Source: Bigelowiella natans CCMP2755
Lineage: Eukaryota > Cercozoa > Chlorarachniophyceae
NCBI GenBank assembly: GCA_000320545.1
Contig: ADNK01000855.1
Span: forward strand, 10,001 to 74,000
Direction: 5' to 3'
DNA: 64,000 nt
In this document: positions 12,573 through 28,287 of the stretch, piece after piece
Numbering within the stretch: position 1 is the first letter of the stretch
Layout of the letters: each line of letters starts with the position of its first letter
The notes under the pieces: model-generated
What the model saw: the letters and a program-made list of their open reading frames with translations, nothing else
Database searches by the model: none
What the model was told of the DNA's origin: nothing
Translations under genes and position numbers: made by a program

Positions 12573-13894
12573 ATGAGGCTGCAACGCGTGTTTTTCGTGG
12601 TAGTAGCGCTGCTACTGCAAGTGCGGCAAGGCGATAGCGAATCCAGCAAAAGAGGTGAAAAGGCTCCACTATTCTCTTCTTTAATTTTACGGTAATTTCC
12701 TTTAATCTTACAATGATGCAAACTCCAGGCACTCGGAAACTGCGTCTAAGGAAGCTGAATCGCAGGTATTACTTTCTCCTTTGTCTTGTAAAATTTTTAA
12801 AGTTGGCGAGTCGATATCACTACCTAGCAACGGCGTAGAGTTTGCCTCACGCATGCATTACTGCAGAGAACCTACTCTTCATACATCGGTGCAACTCATT
12901 GACAATGATGAAAGTGTACTTCAGGAAATGAAAAGGTATGCATAAGCAAAACCATATTCCTCCCAATCTTATAGAGTATCTCAATCTTGATTTAATGTTC
13001 TCTGCCTCTCGCAGCGCGTCGTCCTCTGGGCGTTCCATGCTCATGATAAACCAGAATGAGACCATCATGAGGGGGGGAAGGGGCCACACACAAGCTGGAG
13101 ATCACCCGGCTGATCTTCATCAGGTAAAATGAATAATATATACGATAGTAAAGATGTTCTGTTCTCGTTGCAAGGCAAAGTTCCATAGCTATGATTTTAA
13201 CTCACAACAACTTGTACTTGCCCGGCAGGTCGCCATCGCTTTGAAGAATCTTCGTAATTCCCAATATGTGGGTCGGATTGGAATCGGAACACCATTGCAG
13301 TTTGTCGATGTGCGTACCGAATCATTAGGATTTAAAGAGCTCCTCTGATTGATCTCGAGTCTGATTGAACACTGTCGCTTTCTGCTGTGGTTCTTCACCT
13401 TCAGGTGATTTTCGACACAGGCTCCGCCAACCTGTGGATAGCATCTACCAACTGTCACTCACGGTAATTATCAAATGGCGATGGTGATGGTGATAATGAT
13501 GCTGACATTGACGACAATGATTCTTGCGAGATGGTGATATACTGCTATTGATATTGCACAATCAAAAGTATTATCTATAAAGCAGACATCACAGCAATCA
13601 TATGATAGTTGTTGAGCTCTTTGTTCTTGTTGCTCTTCTAGTTCCCCCCTGACATTATCTTCCATCATCTGATCACCGTCATTATGACCCTACGACAGGG
13701 GCTGTCGAATGCATCCTCGATACAATCCCTCGAAGTCGAGCTCGTATGTTCCCTCCGACACGGAGCTGGAGGTAGATTCGCAAGCTTGGCAGTAGTAGGA
13801 GGGAAGAGGAAGAGAGAGGAGGAGAGTTCTGCAAGTGACAGCAACAGCAGGAGCAAGAACAATTTGTAGAAGGGAGAATCGGAATAAGAGTAAG

Positions 13895-13927
<33 letters not shown>

Positions 13928-15368
13928 AAGAAAAGAGGGGGGTTATCATGAGTGAAGTAATCGCTTTCCTTTTCTGTAACCCATTATCATTATTACCCTC
14001 AATGCCGTCAGCATATCCGCATAATCTTGCATGACCGCCACCGTTAATCATCGTCACCATCACAAACTCTTCCCCAGGTCCGCTTCGGGACGGGCGCTGT
14101 CCGCGGAGCAATGGCGAGGGAAACAGTGGCAATCGGTGATCTCAGGCTTCGCAAGCAGGTGGGTGGGGAGGAGCGCGTGTGGAGGGAGATACGAGGGGGA
14201 AGAGGGTAGTCTCGATGCAGCAGCGCAGTGGACAATAGAAGAGCAGAGATGGTGACGATTCGTGTCGTTTCGAAAACAAAAAAGAAGCGCTGCATGCAGC
14301 ACTCGCTCTCCCCCTTATGATCAATTCCTACTGCAAGTCTCTCTTCCCTGCAAAATGGTGTGTTCCCTCGTTGAGATGACGACGCCGCTGAAATGGCTGC
14401 TTCTCTACCGCAGGCGTTCGGGGAAATCCGGGATGAAGAAGGGGGCGTATTCGAGAATATTGGGTTGTGGGTCTATCATTGAGACAGGGGTGGCGAGAGG
14501 AGGCGAATGAATGAATCAACGAGTCAACAAGAGGACGAGGGGGGCAATAGTCGGAAAAAATAAAGATCGTAAAGTTTTCCTCCATGGTTTCCAGCCTTCA
14601 TCCCCACCCCCAAAAATGATGAAAACAACATAATAATGAAGCCACCCTTATCATTCTCCCCCTCCTCGCCATCACAATGATCAGATTCTCTGGCATTCTC
14701 GGGTTGGCTTTCCCGTCGATGTCTACGTTTGGGGTAGAAGATAGCAGCGCTGCTTTTGCGCAACCGCGGCTGGTGTATGTTGATTGTTGACTCGGCGCGG
14801 TGACGGTGATGATGCTGGTGACGCTGACGATGATGGTCATCATGATGCATTCTCAGGTCAAACCGACGTTCGATCATCTCTTGGAGAAAAAGTAGTTGTA
14901 GTAGTAGCAGTTGTAGTAAAAGTAACATGCTGTGGTCCTCCTGTATGCTGGCCCTCCGTCCTCTCCCCCTCCTCCTCCTCCTCCTCCTCCTCCTCCTCCT
15001 CCTCTTCCTCTTCCTCTTCCTACACCCGCCACTGATCCCTATACCATTACAAATGTAATATGCAAGCTGGCTGGATCTGAGCGCTTTCTCCTTCTACTAC
15101 TCGGACTTCCCTCACCAGGTTCGGTTCGGTTGGTGTTGATTGGTTGATTAGCAAGGAGAGAGAAAGAACGAGGGAGAGAGAGAAAGAGAGAAAGAGAGAG
15201 AGAGCGAGAGAGGAAACAAAGGAGGAAATCAAGTTGGCAGGTCAAGGGGGGAAGAGGAAGAAAGGTTGTTGGCGATAAATGCCATCTGGATTATCATCAT
15301 CATCATCATCGTCATCATCATAGTCATCACCATCATTATCATCAATACTATATTTCATAATTTATTTT

Positions 15369-15408
<40 letters not shown>

Positions 15409-16234
15409 AAATCGTCGCATGCTTCTATGCAGGATTCTGCGATATTCTTCGGCCCCCCCGACCCCGACTACTTCCATCCGCCTTTCAAGTGAGTTTTTGG
15501 AGATGGAGAGAAGGGTGCAGAGAGGAGAGAGAGGAGACAGAAGGGGAGAGCAGACGACTTACAGTATTTCATGACCACCTCCAAATAGATATGTTGATGT
15601 CATGGAGGAGCGCTATTGGGCCGCTGCGCTGACGTCCGTGAGGCTCTCCTCGCATCCTGACGTGAATCTCTGCTTCGGCACTTGCAAAGTGGCCATCGAT
15701 ACAGGTGATGCTAACATATTAATGAAAATCATGATGATGATGATGATGATGATGACGACGACGACGACGAGGGAGACAATAGTGACGAGAATTATAAATC
15801 TATAATAACGGTACTATTAGGTACCTCGTTGATCGCTGGTCCTTCGGGGGCGATAAGGCGTCTTTTGAGCCTTTTAGAGCTCGGAGCCTCCTCCTCCTCC
15901 GCCCATCACAGTAACAGCAGCAGTCATTGCCAGGTGGGGACGGGAGAAAACATGCCCATCTTTAACTTTTATCGATCTCCAGGAGATAGGGAACAGAGTT
16001 TGCAGTGATTGACGGACCATGTTTCTTCTTCTTCCTGCTCACCACGTCGTGTGTGTGTGTGTGTGTACATGCCATGCTATGCGTGTATAATCTGTAGGGT
16101 GCAGATGAGATGCCGACGCTCACGTTCGAGCTGGGGGGGAGTGTGCAGCTGGAGTTAGAGCCCAAAGACTATCTGATAGGGCACGGGCCTGGAGGGCCAC
16201 CTACCCTTCTTAAAACACAAGCAAAGTAATGAAG

Positions 16235-16272
<38 letters not shown>

Positions 16273-17170
16273 TAGAAATAGTAGTATTGAGTAGTGAATA
16301 GTAGTAGTAGGAGGAGTGGCCGTTGTCGTCGCTACGTGATATTATCTTTGCACAATCTCATCACCATCGTCGTCATCGGCATTATCATCAGTACCATTAC
16401 TATTACAGGTGTCAACCTGGCGTCATGGCGCTGGATGTGCCCCCTCCCCGTGGGCCGCTTTGGGTAACTAGCTACTGCAACTATTGCTGTTGGTTATCAC
16501 ACGCTCCCAAATGCGCTGCATGTGTGCGGTTGTTGTTGCCGTGTGTAATTCAATCTCAAACCATACGATGAGATGTCCCTTATTAATAAATCTATGCTAC
16601 TAATGGTGTGGCACTAGGTTCTTGGAGACGTTTTCCTACGAAAGTAGCAGTTACAGCAGTAGTAGTAGTTGTTGTTGTAGTAGTTGTGGTAGTAGTGAGA
16701 TGGCGAGTTTCAAGCGCTTACTGCATCACCACGTGCATTTATAACTAATGCATAATAACTGCGTGCTGCGTTGTTGCTGTCGTTGTTGTCGTCCTCGTTG
16801 TTGTTGTTGAAGTCTATCAGTTCGTCCTATAGCGAAATAGATGCATAGGGGGAGGGAAGAGAGAAGGGGAAAAAGGCTGTTTATACACAGTACCTATGTC
16901 CATCACAGTGACTGGAATTAATGTGTGACCAAAGGGAAGCTGAGAAACGGCCTTACCCCTTGAGTCAGCACCATGAGTCGCCATCTTATTAGAACCATGT
17001 GCCGCAATCAGACGGCGTCCAGTGCGTGAGATTATTCACCTCCTTATTTTCATGCATCATTTGCCTTCCTTCCGTTGTAACTTCCCAGATACTACACGCT
17101 GTTCGACCGGGAGAAAAACCGCATTGGCTTCGCGTTGGCGAAGCATGATTCAGAAAGGCAATCATCGTAA
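12573..17170 (+). CDS. Pepsin-family (A1) aspartic protease, secretory/vacuolar
   Basis: Nineteen phase-consistent exons: 12573-12654, 12729-12765, 12867-12935, 13015-13123, 13229-13309, 13405-13463, 13699-13771, 14078-14158, 14414-14463, 14685-14772, 14857-14891, 15067-15118, 15433-15488, 15589-15704, 15821-15933, 16098-16225, 16409-16463, 16618-16643 (26 nt) and 17089-17170; 463 residues. A signal peptide (MRLQRVFFVVVALLLQ) is followed by a basic propeptide (KLRLRKLNR). The core NSQYVGRIGIGTP precedes catalytic Asp130 in FDTGSANLW; Asp328 sits in IDTGTSLIAGP; the C-terminus has PLWVLGDVFLRKYYTLFD and RIGFALAKH. Cys pairs NCHSRGC and CFGTC match the family. There is no plant-specific insert, so it is cathepsin D-like. 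The flap position usually Tyr reads Phe173 (RFGTG). Introns are loaded with trinucleotide repeats. Confidence 0.93.
13896..13932. repeat. (GAA)n microsatellite in protease intron
   Basis: About eleven GAA units inside the intron between exons 7 and 8 of the aspartic protease. Confidence 0.8.
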
Positions 17171-17905
17171 TGTATGTAGCAGCACGGAGTAGTGTTGAGT
17201 GGATACGATTGTTGTCGAGTAACTCCCTGCGTGCGTAGGTAGGTTATAAGGTCTGCTCCGCTGTGATTTTAAACAAAAATAGTGCCCATCACCTCCACGC
17301 ATTCGAAAGAAAATGATTACATGGTTTTCTGCATTTATGCGCATGTGCGCGAGCCGAGGGCGCATACGATACACACATGATTCATTATGGTTATGGACAA
17401 CGTGATATGATATATGCTAGTATGTTACACATTGCACACCGTGTCATTATAGACGACGTAATATAATATTACTATGTCTATTATTGTCTGTAGCACCAAC
17501 ATGCACACAGCTACGTACGTAGAGCCGTAGGTAGCTACGCATCCGGCCATGCATGTGTGCGTAATAATCTAAGCAAAGCAATGTTAGTGTCTGCGCTGCG
17601 CGCTGCTGAAGATTCGAGCGTGAACAATGAGAAGCGGAATGCCTCCATGCTAGCATGTGTGCAAATGCAAGTTGTGGCACAATGCATGGAGGTGCAGGAA
17701 ATAAATGTCGCGCTTGCATGCTAGTCACAATAAATCATAAAAGTTGGTCGTAAGTTTAACATCTATGAAACCGTGCTGCACACTTGTGCACGAAACGGGG
17801 CATGTGCTGTGGCTCCCGTATATACATGTGTAGCGAGAGGCCATGATCACTCAGTACCAATTGCGGGAGATCCTCGTACACCCACCATAACCAAACGATG
17901 GGCGA
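17171..17905. other. 3'-to-3' intergenic spacer
   Basis: Lies between the protease and GST stop codons. It has TACGTA, GCATGC and CTAGC words but fewer pure CTAG runs than the spacer at 1506; no exon was found. Confidence 0.6.
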
Positions 17906-18380
17906 TTACTTGCCTGCGATGTACTTTGCACCGAAGCTGGCCATCTTGTTATTGATGGGAAGCTTGTAGAGTTCTCCCTCGAAGTATCCCTGAGAGAGAA
18001 GAGACAGCATGAGATGCAGTTGGAATAAGAGCGGAAAAAACAAGCACCACCATCACCACAAACAACGACGAACAGGTTTGTACGATTTCCTACCTTAAGC
18101 TCTGCTCGTCCGCGCAAAGAGGTGTAGAGCTTCGCCAGCCTATTGCAAATCGATGGACAAAAAACACGAAACGTGGATGATCATCTTAATCTTCCATTAC
18201 CGCGCCAGCAGAGGCATGCATATTAATCGAATGTCAACGGCAGCACAACAACGATGTGGTCTAGACTTATTGTCTACTACCCAGGGTAATCCTTCAGCAA
18301 GCTTTCCTTGTTGTTGGCAGATGCAAGAATTTCATGCTGGTCGATCATCTCCCACCTTTTTATGTACGCACCAACGCATT

Positions 18381-18415
<35 letters not shown>

Positions 18416-18532
18416 CATCATTGCAGTTCCTTCATCATTATTACTCATCACAACAAAACCAGCATCATCGTAGCAACATTAGCATCGCCATTTGGGTTCG
18501 GAAGGGAAGGGGAAGGGAAGGGGGAAGAAGCG

Positions 18533-18563
<31 letters not shown>

Positions 18564-19437
18564 TTACTACATGTGGAAATCTGGTACAGTAGGTTCTTCT
18601 CCAAGCAGATAGGTCGATTTCTTTAGTGTGTTATTAGTAGTAGCAACAAGAGGAAGAAGGAATGGATGCCATAGGCGCCATGGATTCACAGCTATACAAC
18701 ATATCATCTATACGGTGATGTCTTTATTTTAATCACCACGATGCTACAACATTGCGTGCTTGTTATGACATGAAAGTGTTCTTTGGGTGCTGAAAACGGC
18801 AATGATAGATTCATGCCCCCTGGCACGATTAGTGTTCGTTAGTAAGCCATCATTATCTTTTCGGCCCATCACCACCACCATCACCTTCGCAGAGATCCAT
18901 TCCTCAAACTTCTTGAAGTGTTTAGGAACGGTGCTGCCCAAGTGGGATGCGGTAGCATCCTGCGCGGTTAGAATGCGTTGTGAGCAGCGATACTCACGTG
19001 TTCTTCAAGGGTGTGTGGGTGCGACAGAGTAACAGTGTGTGTGAGAGGGAGATAGAGAGAGATAGAGAGGAACCTCATCTTTGGCTCCATAGAATAGTTT
19101 CACTGATGAATTGCGAAGGTCCATAATCTGGGTAAGTAAGAAGAACGTGCAGTAGTATATCAGGTATACGAAAAGACGAAGAATTAATTAACATGCGCCA
19201 AAACATATGCAGTATGTTTTACATCTTTATGAAAGAGCATGGTATCTGTACACAAAAATTAAAGTAGGAAGGTGTACTACTATGCAGTATGTGTAGACGC
19301 ATCATATTCCATACAAGACGACCTCGCACAGAAGCTGATTGCAGCCAGTGGTATCACCTTCCAGGAACAAGAAGAAGAAGAAGAAGAAGAGGAAGAGAAT
19401 GAGGAAGGAGGAAGGAGGAAGGAGGAAGGAAGGAGGA

Positions 19438-19470
<33 letters not shown>

Positions 19471-20399
19471 GGAGGAAAATAAGACTTAAATTACTATTGT
19501 GGAAATGCATGAATGGGAGCGTGGGTGCGCGTGGGTGCGCGTTGTTGCTGCAACACACGAGAATAATAGTGTCCTCATCATGTGTATCACCAAAAAGTAA
19601 CTTTTGTGAGAAAAATAGGGATATAAATGTATAAATATTTTATATATATATATATATGTATAATATCGTGATTTCCTACCTCCGTCAAGGCCCAGCTCTT
19701 TTGCCAAATACATGAATATGGCATTAGTCTGTCAATACGAGTGATGTGAGTGCGAACGAATGCACAGAGTTGAAGACGGTGAGTAAGGTCAAACATACCT
19801 GTGTGACCACCTTGCCCTTATGCACAACATATCTGGTAAAGGTGGAATACGACATAATAGCGTGAAGGTGGTAAAATTGCGGTGGTGGGTAGTAGCTAGC
19901 TTAACATACGGAAGGTTGATCAGGGGATTCTTCTTCTTCAATTCAGGTTTATCCTTTCCAAACCTAGGTACGAGATGCTACGTATCAGTGGTCTGGCCCA
20001 ACTCCCTTTCTAATAATTCATGCAACATACTCACCAGCTGGAGGCATCCCACCCACCGCCTTCCTTGGCGGACAGCTCGTAAGTTTTGCTGCAGCACGCA
20101 ATTAAATTTTATCAATGTGACTGGTAGTCTAAGATGTTTGAACGAGAGTATCAAGTGTTAAATTTTATCCACGCACTTCTCCCATTTGGCAGATTTGAAG
20201 CTGCACATCATGCGCAATGGCGCAGCAAGGCCGCGGATATGCCAGTAGCCCACGGTAATCGTTTCGCCCTGTCCACATGTGCGTCATAAATTCTTCACAT
20301 GTTAGCTTCATTTTCAAAATATGCGATCTCTCTCTCCCTCCCTCCCTCCCTCCCTCCCCCCCTTTCTGTACAGCTAGCACCCACCTTTGAATCTCCCAT
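17906..20399 (-). CDS. Glutathione S-transferase, mu-class-like
   Basis: Thirteen exons on the complement, phase intact: 20385-20399 (15 nt, only MGDSK), 20177-20268, 20035-20088, 19910-19963, 19799-19832, 19680-19728, 19323-19357, 19074-19127, 18885-18959, 18571-18620, 18281-18355, 18094-18139 and 17906-17989; 238 residues. The thioredoxin-fold half has VGYWHIRGLAAPLR, whose Tyr matches the mu-class glutathione-activating Tyr, then NPLINLPYV and VVTQTNAIFMYLAKELGL (cis-Pro and the Gln/Thr/Asn glutathione site). The helical half has LFYGAKDE, KHFKKFEEWI, EEPTVPDFHMWEMID (N-capping Asp) and ends LYKLPINNKMASFGAKY, which parallels the mu-class tail. It conjugates glutathione to electrophiles in the cytosol. 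It is divergent from HSP70, so both stress genes share one upstream region. Confidence 0.93.
18381..18415. repeat. (CAT)n microsatellite in GST intron
   Basis: About ten CAT/ATC units in the intron next to the GST exon at 18281-18355; a second trinucleotide tract, (CTA)n, lies at about 18533-18565, abutting the donor at 18570. Confidence 0.8.
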
Positions 20400-20707
20400 G
20401 GTGTGAATAATAATGGATGATGTAGTTTCGAATTCGGTTTCTGGTTTGATGATGCGCTGTGCGAATTGTACAGAACAAAATATCTTCACACAGAGAAAAA
20501 CAGCTAGCTGTGGGAAAATTACGACAACAGACAGGGGCTATTTCACAACGTACGACCAAATAATTTGCAACATAAAAGACAACATTTTGTTGTACAGATC
20601 GTGCTCATGGGAAAATAGACCTGTGTTCGCTTCACTCGTGAGACTGCATAAAATAGGTTGTCGCTATCACAAAAGTACAGGTCATGTCTGATTTCAATGG
20701 ATTTCTC

Positions 20708-20721
20708 GAAGCGTTCCGGAA
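20708..20721. promoter_or_regulatory. Possible heat-shock element
   Basis: GAA at 20708, then TTC-CG-GAA at 20714-20721. The TTCnnGAA core has correct 2-base spacing, while the first GAA is off by one base from a perfect triplet. It lies between GST and HSP70. Confidence 0.3.
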
Positions 20722-20837
20722 AAAAGGAGGAGAGATAGCTGGATAGCAGGAGACCACGAAAAAGCCAAAACCCACCTGCTGGTTTTTTTGGCCGAACTCT
20801 CCGTACACCCAAAACCCCCCGAAATCGAAGAGGGGCT

Positions 20838-20845
20838 TTCCAGAA
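20838..20845. promoter_or_regulatory. Possible heat-shock element core
   Basis: TTCCAGAA, one TTCnnGAA core, followed immediately by CGAA. It is 440 bases upstream of the HSP70 start. Short cores occur by chance. Confidence 0.25.
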
Positions 20846-21104
20846 CGAAAACTAAGGAGAAGTTGATATTGCGACATGATATTAAAGCTGTTTTTTGTCC
20901 AAAAGACTGGGCTCGGCAAAGAGAGTGCCGTGTACGCACATAGAGACCCGAACCAAGAATGTCAGAATGCGTCTTCATATATTTCCAGTCGTAGTAATAA
21001 TTTCTGCTCTATTTACGAAGATCTCGGGGATTCCGAGACTACAACTCTAAACCTTGAGTTAGTCCCCGGTCAGCATTCCGTCGGATTTCCGGATGTATAA
21101 ATAA

Positions 21105-24150
<3,046 letters not shown>

Positions 24151-25211
24151 CTCAAGTAGATCACCCTCCACATCCTCACTCTCTCCACCTCTAGATGTAG
24201 CCCTTTATTTCCCCCCTCCGCCCAACACTTAGTTCAATTCCTCTGATATTACTGTCTTCATTCTTCCACCAACCGATTTACGTTCCATCAATCTGTGCTT
24301 TGATGCAATTGGATTGATTACGCTGCATGGTTAAGAAGGCGTCGTGCATACATGAATGTGCATTAAATCTGGTTGACAATAATCAAATTACACCGTTCAT
24401 CACACACTTGTGAAATAACATGAGGTCGTACGATCTAGCGAGTGTGCATATGTGCAGTTGTCAGCAAGGCATATTGACCAATGAACGAAGGCACACTGTT
24501 GGACACGCTACGGAGAAGTACATGTGGTTCCAAAATTCTAGAATGTTTGCATTGCGTTCGGCAGTGCGCAGCCTGACATTGTGCGGTGACTGGCGATGAA
24601 AGCCCAGCGAGCACGCACACAGAGCACGCACAGCTGTGCTGCGACCGTAGCGCACAAAATGCAATTCAATCCATGAAATTGGCACGCCGCCATCTAGCTA
24701 GCTACAAGCTAGCTAGCTGCGTGCACCAATTCGTCTAGATCTGACAGATCGAATTGCGAACACACACGACACACACACACACTGTACACATGCACACATC
24801 TAGACATGCACACACAAAACGTCACACTTTTGATATGTGTGTTGTCTATTGTTAGTTGTGTTGACCAACCAATCCTCGATGCATGAGCAGCAATGCGGAG
24901 TTGTTTGCACCCGCCGCACACACAGCATCGCGAGTCGCCGCGAACAATTCTCGAGAATTTCTCACCTATTAAAAGGCATAATTAAGTCTGCGGCAACAAA
25001 GAGATCTTGTCGCAGGAAGAAATTTGAGCTGGCTAATATCTATCTATGCCGGAACAACTGGGGCCTCTATTTAGATCAAAATATGTCGAAGGAATATCGT
25101 AGAAGTCTCTTTTTTCCATAGAACAGTAAAATATCCGAAAACACAGATCAGTTGCTCGCATCCGATCCTCTCCACCCACCAGCTTGCATCAAGACTGCAT
25201 AGAATTTAACA
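24151..25211. other. Intergenic spacer after HSP70
   Basis: The 24300-24960 part carries TAGCTAGC, GTACGA and TGCA-rich sequence and ACAC runs, the same texture seen at other gene 3' ends. The last 250 bases before the next start are plainer and AT-rich. No exon was found. Confidence 0.6.
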
Positions 25212-25662
25212 ATGAATAGTGAGCAGACAGTTCAATTCGACATGACGGTCGAGATCTGTTTCGCCGATGAGAAGGACATGCCCTTTGGTCCCTACGCCGA
25301 GGCAAAAAGCGATAGCTACCAAATAATGTATCTACCAAAGGATGCTACTTTCAGGAACATCAAACTTACTGCTGAGAAAGGGGCGAAGAAGGTCATGGAT
25401 AAGATGGTGGAGACTTCTAGGCGGCAAAACGTGGAGATGACGTAAACTTACCCGAATTGACTCTGCGTGCTGATCATGACCTTAATATCTCAAATTAATT
25501 AGGTATACCTGGGTCGTGGTTAAAATCAGTTTTAAAGGTGGAGCCCTTCCGGAAGAACACTATGATCGGAAGATAACCGACCACTTGAAGAATGGTGATA
25601 CATGCATTATTACTGTTGATAGATTCACGTCCAGGCGAGTTTCATGTTGTACGATTGTATGA
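25212..25662 (+). CDS. Small ubiquitin-fold-like protein with CaaX-type tail (MUB-like)
   Basis: Two exons, 25212-25441 and 25503-25662, join in phase to 129 residues. The start of the product (QFDMTVEICFADEKDMPFG) reads as a beta hairpin, then a Lys-rich helix region (AEKGAKKVMDKMVETS). Next comes VVVKISFKGGALPEEHYDRK and LKNGDTCIITV, which follow the ubiquitin-fold pattern K-L-I-F-x-G-K-x-L ... L-x-D-G-D-T-I. The last residues are SRRVSCCTIV: a Cys four from the end with aliphatic Ile and terminal Val, i.e. a geranylgeranyl-type CaaX box with an extra Cys and basic residues before it. Membrane-anchored ubiquitin-fold (MUB) proteins have this arrangement and recruit E2 enzymes to membranes. 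I infer the match from pattern, not from a search. Confidence 0.6.
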
Positions 25663-26471
25663 GAGTCTGTGATTAAATCTCATCATCGATTGCGAAGATT
25701 TTTATGACTGAGGAACGTGCGACGTAACTAGATTCGACTCCACTCAGTGATTATGCATGGTGGAAAGAGTAGTACTTAAAAAAAAAAAAAAAAACATGCA
25801 ACACGCCCGTCTGCATGTGAGGAACAATGAGGTACCTAAAAGCAGATGTGGCTGCAAAGACAGTTGTCTTCTAGGTTGACTTGTGCTCATGTGGATGCTC
25901 ATGCTAGCTAGCTATTCCCAATCATATTCCTAATCATAGGCTGCAACTCAAGCTGCGATTTTTCTTGTCATATCGCGGCTTTTATTATGCCATGTGTGAT
26001 CGACGGGTGCTAAGAATTCAATGCATATACTATTACTATCGCATGGGCACCGCTGTCTAGCTGTGCTGCATGATCCACGTGAAGCAATCTGAGCACATCT
26101 AGCTAGACATCTCAGTTCACAGCATCGATCACAGCTCTAGAGCTGCTAGGCATGCAAGAAATGAGCATCAATCTGTGCAGAGCATGCGTGCATGCATCAT
26201 TCGTGTGCTACAGTGCGAGCTTCGCATTGATCGAATCTGGCTCATTTGCCATTTCAGCTGCGGCTTGCATGCACATGTAGCTTGCGCGCAGGATGATGAA
26301 TCATTGAATTTTTGGCCATCCATGCATGCATTCGCATCAACATGCGCAGCTAGCATGACTGCGTGATCGAACACTGCACACGGGTAGGTGGAACGAACGA
26401 AGGAGTTCCGCAGCCCGCCAGCCCGCTAGCCCGACACATGCGCATGCTCGTGGAGCAGAACTGATCGTGTT
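25663..26471. other. Intergenic spacer
   Basis: Holds an A16 homopolymer at about 25779 and dense GCATGC, CTAGCTAGC and TGCA words (26000-26360). No exon was found. Confidence 0.6.
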
Positions 26472-27929
26472 GTGTTTCACAGCACGCAGAAACGCCCCAG
26501 AAGACTCGCACGTTGCACGCCTCTGAACTGTGCAGTCGTTGTTGCATTGCACATTCCGGCTTCGGACAGGTTCTATGTTGGCTACCTGTCTGTGAAATCT
26601 ATCGATGTGCTCAAACATCTACCACCAACCGCACGAAGAAAACTCGAGGGAAAGGAGAGGGAGAATCGAAGAAGAGGCGCGTGGCGGGACAGGGAGGGAC
26701 GAGCCAAATGTGAGCCGAAACAACGACACAGAGGACGATGACAACAAATTGAGTTCAGATTTAGATCGTCTCTGCGTTCATTTCACACATCGGAATAACA
26801 GGCTCCCCTGCTAAGTGCTTTGAGGGTGACGAAATTCATACCGAGCCATTCAATGCTATTTCTGCACTCGGGCTTATCTTAGCTAGAAGTAAAATCAATC
26901 GAGGAAATACAACTTTGAAGTACGGTTATCCGTGCTTGGATTTTCAGGTTATTTACTAAAACACACATTTCCTAGGATTTCCCCTTCTTGTACTAACTTC
27001 AGTTTTTTCCTCAGTTGTCTTACCTAATAGGGACTGCCTCGGCCCTATTTCACGCGACCCTGAGCCCAGTCACAAAGGTGAGAAGCATGGTCCGCAGTTC
27101 TATGGAGTGAACTTATCCATCGAATTATATTCAAGGCATGGGGAAAATGGCGAGAGGGGAGTGTTCACATTCACTGGGGCGGTCAGAGATTTGGGCAACG
27201 GATCGTTGAGGCATCCACTTCTTTTCGATTTCCCTCGCGAAAAAATGAAGAAGAAGGATTTCCCCCTAAAAATGTCTTGTGTTTATGCCCGGAGACAACG
27301 GAGCAACCATGTCGTTCATCACAATTAACATTCTGAACGACAACCAACAACATTTCTCGTTGCGAAGAAGCTGGTCGGGTTTGGAGGGAGGAGGGCACCA
27401 ACAGCTCTCCATGGGAAAGAAACGCAGCCAGGGGTGCACGAAGACTTTCGATTATGTCGATATAAATCTAAGAACGTTTTCCTGCGATACAATTCTTAAC
27501 AGAGGCATCTGCGGATCTTTAACTTTCTCATATGGCTTGATCACTTGGATCGTGCTCGCTAACATTGCTGTCCAAGTCCTTTTCGGCATCGCTTTCTTCG
27601 GTTACTACCGCAATGGGAAAATCTCTACGTTTTCTGACCGCCAGGATAATTCTTTTGTCCAGAAGGGAGGAGGCGTCGGAGGAAACAGTATGTCACATTG
27701 CAAAGAAGAATTTTAGTTTAGTTGAGGAGAATCACGTGATCCAAACTCCCATATATTTTTTGAACAGTTTTCGCCGATGTGGGCGGGCAGGCAATCACGG
27801 TAGAGGAGAAGAAGTACCATATCAGGCAACAGATCCAGTCGCTCGTCAAACAGCTTCAAGAATTGGACAAAGCGGGAGTGGGAGAGCAGCAGCAGCAGCA
27901 GCATCAACATCATCGTCAGCAACAGCAGC

Positions 27930-27970
<41 letters not shown>

Positions 27971-28245
27971 CGAAAACACCTGTTGGATGATAAAAATGCC
28001 GTAGCTGGCAGTACACAGCAGTCATCGCGAACAATAGGAGGAGGAAGAAAAGGAGGAGGAGGAGGGGGGGAGGAGGACACTGAATTAGAAAGCGACGAGG
28101 CACTACAGAAAGAGCGTTGGAACATGTTATCCAAAGTATTTCCAGATAAGCCATATCAAGGTGCCCTACTGACCTTTTATATATAAATACAAACACATTC
28201 ATAAACAACATGCACATAGATCATAATAGATGCGCGCGTGCGGAT

Positions 28246-28287
<42 letters not shown>

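Noticed and set aside
14961-15035. Poly-Ser/Pro open frames over CCT/TCC repeats
   Set aside because: They are microsatellite translations inside an intron of the aspartic protease.
20413-21100. Several overlapping open frames in the GST/HSP70 spacer
   Set aside because: No splice-consistent chain, low-complexity composition and no recognisable motif; they look like chance frames in a promoter.
27078-27097. A 20-base intron that would join two frames in the gene at 26472
   Set aside because: All other introns here are about 60 bases or longer, and no polypyrimidine or branch-like sequence could fit.
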